Notes: generated from the sequence alone by a model not told the origin. 64,000 bases of DNA from Flavobacterium sp. 9AF (GCF_902506265.1 NZ_LR733556.1:2504136-2568135); one strand, 5' to 3'; positions 53,575 through 63,794 are shown, counted from the stretch's first letter. Numbers and translations: made by a program.

Positions 53575-54036
53575 TTGTCTCATTTTTATTTTATCATTCA
53601 ATTTCTTCTTTTAAGTCTTTTTTATTACAAAATTTTAAATAATTCTTTTCAAAGGAAAATAATTAAAATTACCGTACCACTTTGTTTAGGAATACTCAGT
53701 TTACAATATTATTTAAACTTTGAGTCATTTGATAAGTTTAATTTGTTTGAAATTTTTATTACCTCATTCCTTATTATTATTTTTTCTATGTTTCATTTTT
53801 ATAATATTCTAAATGAAAAGAAAGAATATTATTATTTAAATACTGGAATACTATTATATTTGTTTGGTAGTACAGTATTATTTATTTCTGGGAATTTAAT
53901 TACAAGATTAGAACTTGCTTCAAGTGAGATAATATGGATTTTAAATTCTTTTCTTTATATAATTTATCAAATATTTATACTGCTAGAATGGAAGGAAATT
54001 TTTTACAATAAAAAGGAATTAAATTATGATAAATGA
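53575..54036 (+). CDS. Membrane protein upstream of a two-component system
   Basis: This 153-residue protein is very hydrophobic with about five transmembrane segments and a final cytosolic WKEIFYNKKELNYDK. It starts probably at TTG 53575 (SHFYFIIQFLLLSLFYYKIL); no ATG is available and the frame is open further upstream, so the start is uncertain. It overlaps the histidine kinase gene by 11 bases and so belongs to that operon, possibly as a signal receptor. Confidence 0.62.
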   Translation: MSHFYFIIQFLLLSLFYYKILNNSFQRKIIKITVPLCLGILSLQYYLNFESFDKFNLFEIFITSFLIIIFSMFHFYNILNEKKEYYYLNTGILLYLFGSTVLFISGNLITRLELASSEIIWILNSFLYIIYQIFILLEWKEIFYNKKELNYDK

Positions 54037-54814
54037 TAGAGAACTTGTATCAGCAATTGTTTACACTTTTATTGCTTTTATTTTATTAACGGTTTCTCTA
54101 TTGGTCTTTATCTATTATTCCAGAAAAAAAATTATTCAAAAAGAAATTGAAAAAAAAGACTTAGAGATTAAATACCAAAAAGAAATGTTGAATGCAGCGA
54201 TTCTTACACAAGAAAAAGAACGCAAAAGGATAGCACGCGATTTGCACGATGATATTAGTTCTAAAATAAACATTATTTCATTAAACAGTCATTTCTTAAC
54301 AGTTCCTAATCTTTCTGAGCAAGAAATTAAAAATATAACGTCTAATATTGTTGATGTTTCTGCTAAAGTATTAGAAAGTACCAGAAGAATTTCTCATGAT
54401 TTATTGCCACCAATCTTTGAAGAATTTGGAATTCATGTGGCAATTGAAGAACTTTGTAGTAATTATACTATTCCAGGTGACCTTATGGTAAATTATTCTA
54501 ATCCATTTAAACAGGAAATCTTTGATGAAATTGATAGAAAAACGCATTTGCATCTTTTTAGAATTATTCAAGAATTAGTTAATAATTCTATTAAACATGG
54601 TAAAGCAACAAAAATTGATATTTATTTGGAAAAGAAGAAAAAAAATCGATTATTAAAATATAAAGACAATGGAGTAGGTTTTGATATGCAAAAGGAAAAT
54701 GCCAAAAAAGGATTAGGAATGAAAAATATAGAAAGTAGAGTAGAATTTTTAGATGGTAAATTTAAATTTGATAGTGCAGTTAACCAAGGAGTACAAGTAA
54801 CTTTAAGTTTTTAA
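54026..54814 (+). CDS. Sensor histidine kinase, NarX/DesK-type (HisKA_3)
   Basis: This 262-residue kinase has one N-terminal transmembrane helix (residues 8-31), a coiled-coil, the HisKA_3 box ERKRIARDLHDDISSKIN with His74 as phosphoacceptor, and an HATPase_c domain with VNNSIKHGKATKIDIYLE, DNGVGFD and KKGLGMKNIESRVEFLDG. It has no periplasmic sensor of its own. It pairs with the NarL-type response regulator at 54850 and the membrane protein at 53575, which may supply the sensing part. Confidence 0.9.
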   Translation: MINDRELVSAIVYTFIAFILLTVSLLVFIYYSRKKIIQKEIEKKDLEIKYQKEMLNAAILTQEKERKRIARDLHDDISSKINIISLNSHFLTVPNLSEQEIKNITSNIVDVSAKVLESTRRISHDLLPPIFEEFGIHVAIEELCSNYTIPGDLMVNYSNPFKQEIFDEIDRKTHLHLFRIIQELVNNSIKHGKATKIDIYLEKKKKNRLLKYKDNGVGFDMQKENAKKGLGMKNIESRVEFLDGKFKFDSAVNQGVQVTLSF

Positions 54815-54849
54815 TGAAATCAAAATATTTTGATTAAAATCGATCGACA

Positions 54850-55533
54850 ATGAGCACTATAAAAATTATTTTAGCAGATGATGAACTTCTTTTTAGAAAG
54901 GGAATTCTTTTTATGCTGGAGAGAGAAAGTAACATCGAAATTATTTATGAAGCTTCTAACGGTGAAGAATTGGTCAATTATTTAAACGAAAATCAAGACA
55001 ATTTACCTGATATTATTTTAATGGATTTAAAAATGCCTATGCTAAATGGTGTAGAAGCAACAAAAAAAGTTCATAAAAAATTTCCAGAAATACGAATTAT
55101 AGCTTTAACAAGTTATGATACTAAACCGTTTATCATCAATATGATTCAAGAAGGAGCTTCTTCCTACTTAGTCAAAAATGCCTCACCCAAAGAAATGATT
55201 TCTACCATTAATGAAGTGGCATCCAAAGGTTTTTATTACAACGATTTAATTATGAGTATTATTCATGAGGGGTTAATTTTTGGTACAAAGAAAACCAAAA
55301 GTACTTTTGATGAAGAATACCTCACTACCAGAGAAAAAGAAATATTAGAACTCATTTGTGAACAATTAAGTACCAATGAAATAGCTGAAAAACTATTTAT
55401 TAGTCCGAGAACTGTGGATGGACATAGAAACAATTTGTTGCTAAAAACGGAATCTAAAAATATAGCAGGATTAGTTGTTTATGCTATTCAAAATAAAATT
55501 GTAACTTTAAAGAATATAACTGATAAAATGTAA
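54850..55533 (+). CDS. LuxR/NarL-type response regulator
   Basis: This 227-residue regulator has a receiver domain (IKIILADDELLFRKGIL, phosphoacceptor Asp59 in IILMDLKMP) and a C-terminal LuxR HTH (LTTREKEILELICEQLSTNE, then KLFISPRTVDGHRNNLL). It follows the sensor kinase gene by 35 bases. Target genes are unknown, and the next gene downstream, in the same direction, is one candidate. Confidence 0.93.
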   Translation: MSTIKIILADDELLFRKGILFMLERESNIEIIYEASNGEELVNYLNENQDNLPDIILMDLKMPMLNGVEATKKVHKKFPEIRIIALTSYDTKPFIINMIQEGASSYLVKNASPKEMISTINEVASKGFYYNDLIMSIIHEGLIFGTKKTKSTFDEEYLTTREKEILELICEQLSTNEIAEKLFISPRTVDGHRNNLLLKTESKNIAGLVVYAIQNKIVTLKNITDKM

Positions 55534-55625
55534 ATCATAATTTGATTTAACTTAGTTATTAATTTATGATATTTTTAAATTCAATATATAACATTTTATT
55601 TATCTTTGAAAAAACTGTTGTTGCA

Positions 55626-56891
55626 TTGAAAAAATATCTTTTCATAGTATTTATATTATTCACTTTTTCAGCGAATGCCTCTTTTATTTTGTTGCCAATG
55701 GAAGCTGAGGGACAACAAAATCATTTAAAAGCCTATGGAATAACCTATTGGGCTTTAGATAAAAGTTATAAAGTGAGTTGGCTACTCAATTATCGTGGAG
55801 GGGCTTTCCTTTTACCCGACGATGGTGTTATAAGAAAAGAATGTCAAATAAGAGGCGTGAGTTTCGAAATTTTATCAGATGCTGCTGCCAATTCAATCTT
55901 AGAAGAAATAAGTAGTCCATCCCAAAATATGGAAACTGTTGTGTTAGAAAAAGCACCTAAAATTGCTGTTTATACACCTAAAGGCAAACAACCTTGGGAT
56001 GATGCAGTAACTATGGTTTTAACTTATGCAGAAATTCCTTATACTGAAATATATGATGAAGAAGTTTTAAGTGATCAATTGGTTTTATATGATTGGTTGC
56101 ACTTGCATCATGAAGATTTTACTGGACAATATGGTAAATTTTTTGGAGCTTATAGAAATGCACCTTGGTATATTGAACAAAAAAAACAAGCGGAAGATTT
56201 AGCTAAAAAATTGGGTTATTCTAAAGTTTCAGAAGAAAAATTAGCTGTATCAATTAAAATTCGTGACTATGTTATTGGAGGAGGATTCATGTTTGCCATG
56301 TGTTCTGCGACAGATAGTTTTGATATTGCATTAGCAGCTGAAGGTGTAGATATTTGTGAGTCTATGTTTGATGGAGATCCTAGTACGCCTAATTATCAAA
56401 CAAGGATAGATTATACCAATTCATTTGCTTTTAAAGATTTTATTCTTGAGAGAAATCCTGAAAAATACGAATTTTCAAATATTGATACTACTGAAGATCG
56501 AGTAAAAAAAAGAGTTCCTTTTGAAAAAGATTATTTTTCTCTAATGGATTTTTCAGCAAAATGGGATCCAATTCCCACCATGCTCTGCCAAAATCATACC
56601 CAGTTAGTAAAAGGTTTTATGGGGCAAACTACAGCTTTTAATGCAAGTACTGTAAAAGCTAATGTGTTAACTTTAGGTGAATGTAAAATTAATGGAGAAG
56701 CAAGATATATTCATGGTACAAAAGGAAAAGGGATGTTTACTTTTTATGGAGGACATGATCCAGAAGATTATCAACACCATGTAGGTGATGCTCCTACAGT
56801 TTTAGATTTGCATCCAAATTCTCCTGGATATCGTCTTATTTTAAATAATGTATTATTTCCTGCGGCTAGAAAGAAAAAACAAAAAACATAA
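55626..56891 (+). CDS. Conserved exported protein often labelled asparagine synthetase B
   Basis: From the TTG at 55626 this 421-residue protein has a signal peptide (KKYLFIVFILFTFSANA). An ATG at 55566 would add 20 residues before it, but TATCTTTG (55601-55608) inside that stretch looks like the promoter, so the later start is preferred. Conserved blocks include WLLNYRGGAFLLPDD, SSPSQNMETVVLEKAPKIAV, WLHLHHEDFTGQYGKFFGAY and TFYGGHDPEDYQHHVG. In Bacteroidota this protein is called asparagine synthetase B, but no glutaminase or synthetase motifs are visible; treat the name as unproven. Confidence 0.7.
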   Translation: MKKYLFIVFILFTFSANASFILLPMEAEGQQNHLKAYGITYWALDKSYKVSWLLNYRGGAFLLPDDGVIRKECQIRGVSFEILSDAAANSILEEISSPSQNMETVVLEKAPKIAVYTPKGKQPWDDAVTMVLTYAEIPYTEIYDEEVLSDQLVLYDWLHLHHEDFTGQYGKFFGAYRNAPWYIEQKKQAEDLAKKLGYSKVSEEKLAVSIKIRDYVIGGGFMFAMCSATDSFDIALAAEGVDICESMFDGDPSTPNYQTRIDYTNSFAFKDFILERNPEKYEFSNIDTTEDRVKKRVPFEKDYFSLMDFSAKWDPIPTMLCQNHTQLVKGFMGQTTAFNASTVKANVLTLGECKINGEARYIHGTKGKGMFTFYGGHDPEDYQHHVGDAPTVLDLHPNSPGYRLILNNVLFPAARKKKQKT

Positions 56892-57016
56892 TATATTCCA
56901 TTTTAAATTTAATTTACTTTGAAATTAATATACAAACTTCTGCGTTCCGTCCCAAAAAACTAAAAAGTCTTTTTTTTTAGTTTAATTTTGCTTTATAAAT
57001 ATAAAGCTCTAATCTT

Positions 57017-58609
57017 ATGAAACTAAAACATTACTTATTATTAATGGTACTTTTTGTTCATTTAATTTCCTTTGGACAAATTTTAGATCAATTCAATACA
57101 CCTGCAGGAACAGGTGGAGGTGGTTTTGTTGTATCTCCTACTCAAAACGTAGGACAATCTTTTATTGCTGGATTAACAGGTAGATTAGTTCAAATAAATG
57201 TATTTTATAATGATGACGCAAGTTATTACGTTGCTGGAGAATTTCAATTAACCATCTATGAAGGAGAAGGTTATAATGGAACTATTCTTGGTACTGAAAA
57301 TTTCACTTTGAATACTTCTCCAGCTGATGGAGAATATATAATACCTATTACATCTAACATTCTTATTTCTGCAAATGCGACATACACTATACGATTAGAC
57401 GGTATTACAGGTAGTGGAATTTTCTTAGGAACTACTAATGGTGCGACTGGTACTTATGCCAATGGAACATTGTATGTTTATAATAGTCAATCTTACAATG
57501 AATATGACTTATGGTTTAAATCTTTTATAGCAGCGGCATCTCATTTAAATTTTGATGGTATTGACGATTTTGTGGTCTTAAATAATTTTGAAAGACCTGA
57601 AGCATTCACTTTTGAAGCGATGATAAAAACGAATACAACTAGTGCAGATGCTTGTTTATTTTCTTGGATGAGGGATGATGATGTTGATACAGGTAATGAT
57701 TTTAATAGAACTAGAATAACTATTGCAAATGGTTATTTAAGATTAATAGTTCACACTATTTATGGACCTAGCAGTAATGGTAATGATGTAATTACTGGGA
57801 ATATTACTGTTAATGATAATGTTTGGCATCATATAGCAATTGTGAAAACAGATGCTACAAATAACAATGTCTTTTTATATGTGGATGGTGTTCTTGATGT
57901 AACGGGTACTACTGATATAAATTTTCTTAGTTCACAAAGTATTTTTCTTGGGGCAAATGGTTATAAATATTTTGCTCCACCTTTGACGAATAAATATAAT
58001 TCCAAAAGTAATGGCTTAAGTGCTAGAGAAATTAATGATTTACCCACTCCCATTGATTTTTATCAAGGGAATTTAGACGAAGTACGTGTATGGAATAGGC
58101 CTTTATCTCTGTCTGAACTTCAAAATAATCAAAATTGTGAATTAGCTAATCCTAGCACTCAAACTGGATTAGTTGCTTATTATCAATTTAATCAAGGTGT
58201 GGATAGCGAAAACAATAATAGTGTAATCACTTTAACAGATGCTTCTGGAAATGGTTATAATGGAACATTAACAGATTTTTCATTAAATGGTGTAACGTCA
58301 AATTGGATTTCAGGATCGCCAATTGTTACAGGTAACAATTGTTCGCCATTTTTAAGTGCAACTGATTTTGCTATAAATAATCAATTAAATATTTATCCTA
58401 ATCCAACAAGAAATGAGGTAACTATTCAATTTAACGCTTTAACAAATCCTCAGTTACAAATAATTGATATGAATGGTAGAATTTTACTGAATGAATCGTT
58501 AAATTATTCAAATAAAACCTTAAATATTGAGACATTACCATTGGGAATTTATTTATTTAAAATAGACGCAAATGAAGGTACAGCGGTTAGTAAGGTTATA
58601 AAACGATAA
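57017..58609 (+). CDS. Secreted LamG-domain protein with T9SS sorting signal
   Basis: This 530-residue protein has a signal peptide (MKLKHYLLLMVLFVHLISFG), an N-terminal beta-rich domain (residues about 30-170), a LamG/concanavalin-like domain (175-380; LNFDGIDDFVVLNNFERPEA, WHHIAIVKTDAT, GNLDEVRVWNRPLSLSELQ) and a T9SS type A C-terminal domain (LNIYPNPTRNEVTIQFN to SKVIKR). It is probably exported and attached to the cell surface as a carbohydrate- or matrix-binding protein. Confidence 0.85.
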   Translation: MKLKHYLLLMVLFVHLISFGQILDQFNTPAGTGGGGFVVSPTQNVGQSFIAGLTGRLVQINVFYNDDASYYVAGEFQLTIYEGEGYNGTILGTENFTLNTSPADGEYIIPITSNILISANATYTIRLDGITGSGIFLGTTNGATGTYANGTLYVYNSQSYNEYDLWFKSFIAAASHLNFDGIDDFVVLNNFERPEAFTFEAMIKTNTTSADACLFSWMRDDDVDTGNDFNRTRITIANGYLRLIVHTIYGPSSNGNDVITGNITVNDNVWHHIAIVKTDATNNNVFLYVDGVLDVTGTTDINFLSSQSIFLGANGYKYFAPPLTNKYNSKSNGLSAREINDLPTPIDFYQGNLDEVRVWNRPLSLSELQNNQNCELANPSTQTGLVAYYQFNQGVDSENNNSVITLTDASGNGYNGTLTDFSLNGVTSNWISGSPIVTGNNCSPFLSATDFAINNQLNIYPNPTRNEVTIQFNALTNPQLQIIDMNGRILLNESLNYSNKTLNIETLPLGIYLFKIDANEGTAVSKVIKR

Positions 58610-58616
58610 TATTTCC

Positions 58617-58644
58617 AAAAGGCTTCTTAAAAAAGAAGCCTTTT
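58617..58644. terminator. Bidirectional terminator between LamG gene and rlmF
   Basis: AAAAGGCTTCTT (58617-58628) and its complement (58633-58644) make a 12-bp stem with a four-base loop; outer A and T runs act as U-tracts for both strands. It serves the convergent genes on both sides. Confidence 0.85.
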
Positions 58645-59586
58645 TTATTTCCAATGGATTATTGACCAATTTTCTCTTTGTTCTTCATTTAAAAATGTCC
58701 AAGCAATAAAACGACTTATTTTATTTCCTTGCTTCATTTCAATAGTTTTAATTTCTAGGGCATTTACTTTTTTCAAATGGTTGTAAAAAGACCTTAGATT
58801 TTCTTTTTTTGAGACTAAAGAGGTAAACCAAAGACATTGTTTCTTAAAATGAGCACTTTCATAAATCATATTGGTAACAAATGCAAGTTCGCCTCCTTCG
58901 GTCCATAATTCGTTATTTTGTCCACTAAAATTAAGAATGGGTTTACCTTCTTGAGCTTTGCCTAAATTTTTCAGTTTTCTTTGCGTACCTTTTGTAGCTT
59001 CTTCTCTAGAATTATGAAATGGTGGGTTGCAAATAACAAAATCAAAACGGTCGTTTTCAAGAATGCAATTTTTAAATATATTTCTCTTGTTTGACTGAAT
59101 TCTTAAAGTGACATCTTTTTGTAATGAGGCATTTTTTTCTACAATTTGAGCACAGGATTTTAATGAGGGAACATCAGTTTCTGTTCCAACAAATTGCCAA
59201 CCATATTCACTGTTACCTATAATTGGATAAATACAATTAGCTCCCACACCAATATCTAAACCTTTTATAATTCTTCCTTTTGGAATTATTTTTTTATTTG
59301 ATTCAGCTAATAAATCTGCAATATAATGGATATAATCTGCTCTACCTGGAATGGGAGGGCAAAGGTTCGTTTTTGGAATATCCCAAAATGAAATATTATA
59401 ATAGGATAATAATAAACTTTTATTTAAAGCTTTAACCGCATCTGGTATTGCAAAATCGATGGTTTCATTGCCGTATTTATTTATAAAGACAAACTCCTTT
59501 AATGAAGGGTTTGTAGCTATTAATTCTTGAAATGAATAACCAGAATTATGTTTGTTTCTTGGATGTAATTGTTTTTTTGTTTCCAA
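58645..59586 (-). CDS. rlmF: 23S rRNA (adenine-1618-N6)-methyltransferase
   Basis: This 313-residue enzyme methylates A1618 of 23S rRNA. Signature segments: HPRNKHNSGYSFQELIATNPSL, FWDIPKTNLCPPIPGRADYIHYIADLL, the SAM motif LDIGVGANCIYPIIG and the N6-adenine NPPF motif in FVICNPPFHNSREEA. Length and order match RlmF. It converges with the LamG gene and follows a lipoprotein gene by 20 bases. Confidence 0.93.
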   Translation of the reverse strand: METKKQLHPRNKHNSGYSFQELIATNPSLKEFVFINKYGNETIDFAIPDAVKALNKSLLLSYYNISFWDIPKTNLCPPIPGRADYIHYIADLLAESNKKIIPKGRIIKGLDIGVGANCIYPIIGNSEYGWQFVGTETDVPSLKSCAQIVEKNASLQKDVTLRIQSNKRNIFKNCILENDRFDFVICNPPFHNSREEATKGTQRKLKNLGKAQEGKPILNFSGQNNELWTEGGELAFVTNMIYESAHFKKQCLWFTSLVSKKENLRSFYNHLKKVNALEIKTIEMKQGNKISRFIAWTFLNEEQRENWSIIHWK

Positions 59587-59606
59587 TTTGGAAAAAATTA
59601 AAATTG

Positions 59607-60368
59607 CTATAAAATATTTTTTGATTCTAAATTAATTAACGCTTTGAAGAGGTCTTTGGTATTTAAATCTATAAATCGAATACTTTTACCTTTACTATAA
59701 TTAAATGCAAACTCTTCTTCAGTAACTTCCATATCATCTGTCATGGTATTTGTTGTAATAATTTTTACAATATCATTTTCAACATCATATTCTTGTTCTA
59801 TTTGGGAACCTGCACCTATATCATAAGTTGAAAAATTAATTAATAGGATATCATCATTTTCAAATTTAAAATCTAAAAATGTATTACCACAAGGACCATA
59901 ACAAAACATCCTTATTTTTATATAATGATCTTTTATTTCAATTTCTTTAGACCCATTTGTTGGTTCATCTGAAGAAAAATAGTATTCTTCTGTTATCAAA
60001 GAACGATTATGTGCCATTAAGACATACGAGTTAGAGATGTTTTGATATACTAAAATACTTTCAGATATTTCGGAGGACTTATCTTTCTCTTGTATAATTA
60101 CTACAGCGTCTTCTGTTTCATTATTATCTATTAAACCAAGGTAAAAATCGATAATAATATACTGTTTGTCTTTATAGTCTTTTTCAATAGAAGATAATAA
60201 TTGTTTTGGAATTTTTGATTTTATAGTATCTAAAGTAGTTATTTCTACCTCTTTTAAGCTGTCATTACTTATTTCAATGTCTTGTTCTAATTCAATCGAT
60301 TCCTGTTTTCTTTTTTCACAACTTACTATTATGAATAGAGAAAAAAGAAAGCAAAGTATTTTTTTCAT
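59607..60368 (-). CDS. Hypothetical lipoprotein
   Basis: This 253-residue protein has a lipoprotein signal (MKKILCFLFSLFIIVSCEK, lipobox Cys) and an acidic N-terminal linker, then a beta-rich domain with DFYLGLIDNNETEDAVVIIQ, VLMAHNRSLI, FCYGPCGNTFLDFKF. I recognise no family, though similar proteins exist in flavobacteria. It is upstream of rlmF with a 20-base gap, probably one transcript. Confidence 0.58.
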   Translation of the reverse strand: MKKILCFLFSLFIIVSCEKRKQESIELEQDIEISNDSLKEVEITTLDTIKSKIPKQLLSSIEKDYKDKQYIIIDFYLGLIDNNETEDAVVIIQEKDKSSEISESILVYQNISNSYVLMAHNRSLITEEYYFSSDEPTNGSKEIEIKDHYIKIRMFCYGPCGNTFLDFKFENDDILLINFSTYDIGAGSQIEQEYDVENDIVKIITTNTMTDDMEVTEEEFAFNYSKGKSIRFIDLNTKDLFKALINLESKNIL

Positions 60369-60448
60369 TTTTTTAATTCAAATATAAATAAAAATCCCAA
60401 TCTAATGATTGGGACTTCTATATAAGTAAGATAAACTGGTTTGACGTA

Positions 60449-60793
60449 TTATTTAATTTTTTTAACGATAGCTGCGAAAGCTTCTTGGTGATTCATAGCT
60501 AAATCTGCAAGAACTTTACGGTTCAATTCGATATTGTTAGCTTTAATTTTACCCATGAATTGTGAATAACTCATACCGTGTAATCTTGCACCAGCGTTAA
60601 TACGCATAATCCATAAAGCACGGAAGTTTCTCTTTTTTTGCTTTCTATCGCGATAAGCATAAGCCATTGCTTTTTCTACCGCATTTTTAGCTACTGTCCA
60701 AACGTTTTTACGTCTTCCAAAGAATCCTTTGGCTTGTTTTAATATTCTTTTTCTTCTAGCTCTACTAGCTACTCTGTTTTTTGCTCTTGGCAT
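60449..60793 (-). CDS. rplT: 50S ribosomal protein L20
   Basis: This 114-residue basic protein is L20: [58 protein letters not shown]. It binds 23S rRNA early in 50S assembly and in many bacteria represses its own operon through an mRNA structure. It is the last gene of the thrS-infC-rpmI-rplT unit, 105 bases after rpmI. Confidence 0.97.
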   Translation of the reverse strand: MPRAKNRVASRARRKRILKQAKGFFGRRKNVWTVAKNAVEKAMAYAYRDRKQKKRNFRALWIMRINAGARLHGMSYSQFMGKIKANNIELNRKVLADLAMNHQEAFAAIVKKIK

Positions 60794-60898
60794 AATTTTA
60801 AATGTTTTTTGTAGTAAGGCGGTTTTTAAACACTTTTGAATTGTAATTTCAATTCGCCCACTCCAGGGTTATTAATTTATTTAAACCTAAACAACAAA

Positions 60899-61096
60899 TT
60901 AAATAATATTCAATTGTTGTTTAATACTCTTCTCATCTGTTTTGTGAACCAAAGTAGAATGAGTTAAAGCTAATTTACGCTTTTTAGATTTTTTAGTCAA
61001 AATGTGACTCTTAAAAGCATGCTTTCTTTTAATTTTTCCAGAACCAGTAACTTTGAAACGTTTCTTAGCACTAGATTTTGTTTTCATTTTAGGCAT
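60899..61096 (-). CDS. rpmI: 50S ribosomal protein L35
   Basis: This 65-residue protein is L35, with [40 protein letters not shown]. It is part of the large subunit. It lies 86 bases after infC and 105 before rplT. These longer gaps could hold leader structures for control, but I see no clear L20-binding pseudoknot. Confidence 0.96.
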   Translation of the reverse strand: MPKMKTKSSAKKRFKVTGSGKIKRKHAFKSHILTKKSKKRKLALTHSTLVHKTDEKSIKQQLNII

Positions 61097-61182
61097 TTTC
61101 TTCCTGTATTTAATTTGTCTTACTTATATTTTATCAAAACTTGCTAAGGATTCTTTAGATACCTAAACAAGATGTCATTTTC

Positions 61183-61740
61183 TTATTTTACCTTCTTTTT
61201 TGAAGCTAAATACATAATCATTCGTTTTCCTTCTAAAACAGGCAATTGTTCTACTTTGCCGTATTCCTCAAGCTCTTGAGCCAAACGTAGTAAAAGAATT
61301 TGTCCTTGCTCTTTATATATAATAGAACGTCCTTTAAAGAAAACAAATGCTTTTAATTTTGCCCCATCTTGTAAAAACTTAATGGCATTTTTCTTTTTAA
61401 ACTCATAATCATGTTCGTCTGTCTGCGGACCAAAACGGATTTCTTTAATAACAACTTGAGAAGATTTTGCTTTTAGCATCTTTTCACGTTTTTTCTGCTC
61501 ATAAAGAAATTTACCATAATCCATCAATTTACAAACAGGTGGCTCAGCATTAGGAGATATTTCTACTAAATCTACTTCTTGCTCTTCTGCAAGACGTAAT
61601 GCTTCACTAATTTTGTAAATTCCTGGTTCAATGTTTTCACCTACTAAACGTACTTCAGGAACACGAATTAAATTATTAATTCGATGTGTCGCTTTCTTTT
61701 CTTCGCGAGGATTACTACCTCTGTTGTTTTTAATTGCTAT
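61183..61740 (-). CDS. infC: Translation initiation factor IF-3, non-AUG start
   Basis: The full IF-3 (185 residues) begins at ATA 61740 ([19 protein letters not shown]), far upstream of the first ATG at 61527, which would start inside the second domain at [12 protein letters not shown]. Conserved sequence fills the region: [40 protein letters not shown] and [11 protein letters not shown]. An in-frame ATT at 61752 is the other candidate. IF-3 controls the choice of start codons and its own non-AUG start gives feedback control in E. coli. It begins 23 bases after thrS. Confidence 0.93.
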   Translation of the reverse strand: MAIKNNRGSNPREEKKATHRINNLIRVPEVRLVGENIEPGIYKISEALRLAEEQEVDLVEISPNAEPPVCKLMDYGKFLYEQKKREKMLKAKSSQVVIKEIRFGPQTDEHDYEFKKKNAIKFLQDGAKLKAFVFFKGRSIIYKEQGQILLLRLAQELEEYGKVEQLPVLEGKRMIMYLASKKKVK

Positions 61741-61763
61741 GGCTTTAAAAATTTAAGTTAAAC

Positions 61764-63704
61764 TTAGAATTGTTTTAATGTTTTATTTATTTCTTCTTGA
61801 ACTATTTCAGCAAATGCTTCAACAGTCATTGTTTCATTTGATTTTCCATCATCACCATGTCTTCTTACGGAAATAGTGCCATTTTTCGCTTCTTCCTCCC
61901 CAACAATCAACATAAAAGGATACTTTTGCGTTTCTGCTTCACGTATCTTTTTACCAATAGTTTCATTTCTATTGTCTAATAGGGCGCGAATTTCGTAATT
62001 TTCTAGCAAATTTAAAACTTTTTGAGCATAATTTTCATATTTCTCACTCAAAGACAATATTATAGCTTGTTCAGGCATTAACCAAATGGGGAAATTTCCT
62101 GCTGTATGCTCTAATAAAATGGCAATAAAACGTTCCATACTTCCAAATGGCGCACGGTGAATCATTACTGGTCTGTGTAATTCGTTATCACTACCTTTAT
62201 ATGTTAATTCAAAACGCTCTGGTAAATTATAATCTACTTGAATCGTTCCTAATTGCCAACTTCTACCTAAAGCATCTTTAACCATAAAGTCTAATTTTGG
62301 GCCGTAAAATGCAGCTTCACCTGGTTCAATGACATAATTCAAGCCTTTATCTCTTGCTGCGCTAATGATGGCATTTTCTGCTTTTTCCCAGTTTTCTACA
62401 CTTCCTATATATTTATCTGGATTTTCTAAATCTCTCACAGATACTTGAGCTGTAAAATTTTCAAATCCTAAAGAACCAAAGACATAAAGAACCAAATCAA
62501 TTACATTTTTGAATTCAGTATCTAATTGATCGGGTGTACAAAAAATATGAGCATCATCTTGCGTAAAACCTCTAACACGAGTTAATCCATGTAATTCTCC
62601 ACTCTGTTCATATCTGTAAACGGTTCCAAATTCTGCATAACGTTTTGGTAAATCTTTATACGACCATGGACGCGCATTGTATATTTCACAATGATGTGGA
62701 CAATTCATAGGTTTTAATAAAAACTCTTCTCCTTCTGCAGGTGTGTGAATGGGTTGAAAACTATCTGCACCATATTTAGCATAATGCCCAGAAGTAACAT
62801 ATAATTCTTTTTGACCAATATGTGGAGTAACCACCTGTTCGTAACCTGCTTTTTTCTGCGCTTTTTTCAAAAATTGCTCTAAACGATCGCGTAAAGCAGC
62901 TCCTTTTGGTAGCCATAATGGTAGCCCTTGTCCTACCTTTTGGGAAAAATGAAATAATTCTAATTCTTTTCCTAATTTACGATGATCTCTTTTTTTAGCC
63001 TCTTCTAATAATTGAAGATATTCGGTCAAATCTTTTTGCTTAGGGAATGAAATTCCATATACTCGAGTCAATTGCTTGTTCTTTTCGTTTCCTCTCCAAT
63101 ATGCACCTGCTACAGAAAGTATTTTCATAGCTTTAATAATTCCTGTGTTTGGAATATGACCTCCTCTGCATAAATCTGTAAAAGTAGCATGATCGCAAAA
63201 TGTTATTGTGCCATCTTCTAAATTCTCAATTAATTCAGTCTTAAATTCATTGTCCTTATACATGGCTAAAGCTTCTGCTTTGGAAACCGAACGCATTTTA
63301 AATTCATGTTTTTCTCTTGAAATTTCTAAAACACGATCTTCTATTTTCTTAAAATCCGCATCTGTAATCTTTTTATCTCCAAAATCAACATCATAATAAA
63401 AGCCATTATCAATTGCTGGACCAATCGTTAATTTTATGCCAGGATATAATTCTTCCAATGCTTGAGCCATAACGTGTGATGTAGAATGCCAAAATGCTTT
63501 CTTGCCTTCATCGTTATTCCAAGTGTATAATACAAGAGAACCATCGGTGGTTAGTGGAGTAGAGGTTTCAACGGTTGCACCATTAAAAGCAGCTGAAATT
63601 ACATTTCTTGCTAAACCTTCGCTTATACTCAAAGCGACATCCATAGGAGTTGTGCCATTTGCAAACTCCTTAACCGAACCATCCGGTAAAGTAATCTTTA
63701 TCAT
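61764..63704 (-). CDS. thrS: Threonyl-tRNA synthetase
   Basis: This 646-residue class II synthetase has an N-terminal TGS domain ([20 protein letters not shown]), the editing domain with [19 protein letters not shown], the catalytic core with motif 2 [21 protein letters not shown], zinc ligands in MNCPHHC and IHRAPFGS, and the anticodon-binding C-terminus. It is first in the thrS-infC-rpmI-rplT operon and has a clear promoter upstream. Confidence 0.97.
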   Translation of the reverse strand: MIKITLPDGSVKEFANGTTPMDVALSISEGLARNVISAAFNGATVETSTPLTTDGSLVLYTWNNDEGKKAFWHSTSHVMAQALEELYPGIKLTIGPAIDNGFYYDVDFGDKKITDADFKKIEDRVLEISREKHEFKMRSVSKAEALAMYKDNEFKTELIENLEDGTITFCDHATFTDLCRGGHIPNTGIIKAMKILSVAGAYWRGNEKNKQLTRVYGISFPKQKDLTEYLQLLEEAKKRDHRKLGKELELFHFSQKVGQGLPLWLPKGAALRDRLEQFLKKAQKKAGYEQVVTPHIGQKELYVTSGHYAKYGADSFQPIHTPAEGEEFLLKPMNCPHHCEIYNARPWSYKDLPKRYAEFGTVYRYEQSGELHGLTRVRGFTQDDAHIFCTPDQLDTEFKNVIDLVLYVFGSLGFENFTAQVSVRDLENPDKYIGSVENWEKAENAIISAARDKGLNYVIEPGEAAFYGPKLDFMVKDALGRSWQLGTIQVDYNLPERFELTYKGSDNELHRPVMIHRAPFGSMERFIAILLEHTAGNFPIWLMPEQAIILSLSEKYENYAQKVLNLLENYEIRALLDNRNETIGKKIREAETQKYPFMLIVGEEEAKNGTISVRRHGDDGKSNETMTVEAFAEIVQEEINKTLKQF

Positions 63705-63725
63705 TTGTTAAAATTTAATGAGGTG

Positions 63726-63756
63726 CAAATATAATACAATAGAAAAACAAACACAA
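63726..63756 (-). promoter_or_regulatory. Promoter of the thrS operon
   Basis: On the minus strand TTG (63756-63754), a 20-base spacer and TATATTTG (63733-63726) fully match the Bacteroidota consensus. The -7 box lies 22 bases before the ATG, so the leader is short, and there is no room for a T-box or long thrS leader operator. Confidence 0.65.
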
Positions 63757-63794
63757 TATATATAGGTATACTATTTTATTAATTTTCAGGAGCA

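Noticed and set aside
60794..60898. L20 autoregulatory leader before rplT
   Set aside because: The spacer is A/T-rich with only a weak stem; I could not draw a convincing L20-binding pseudoknot.
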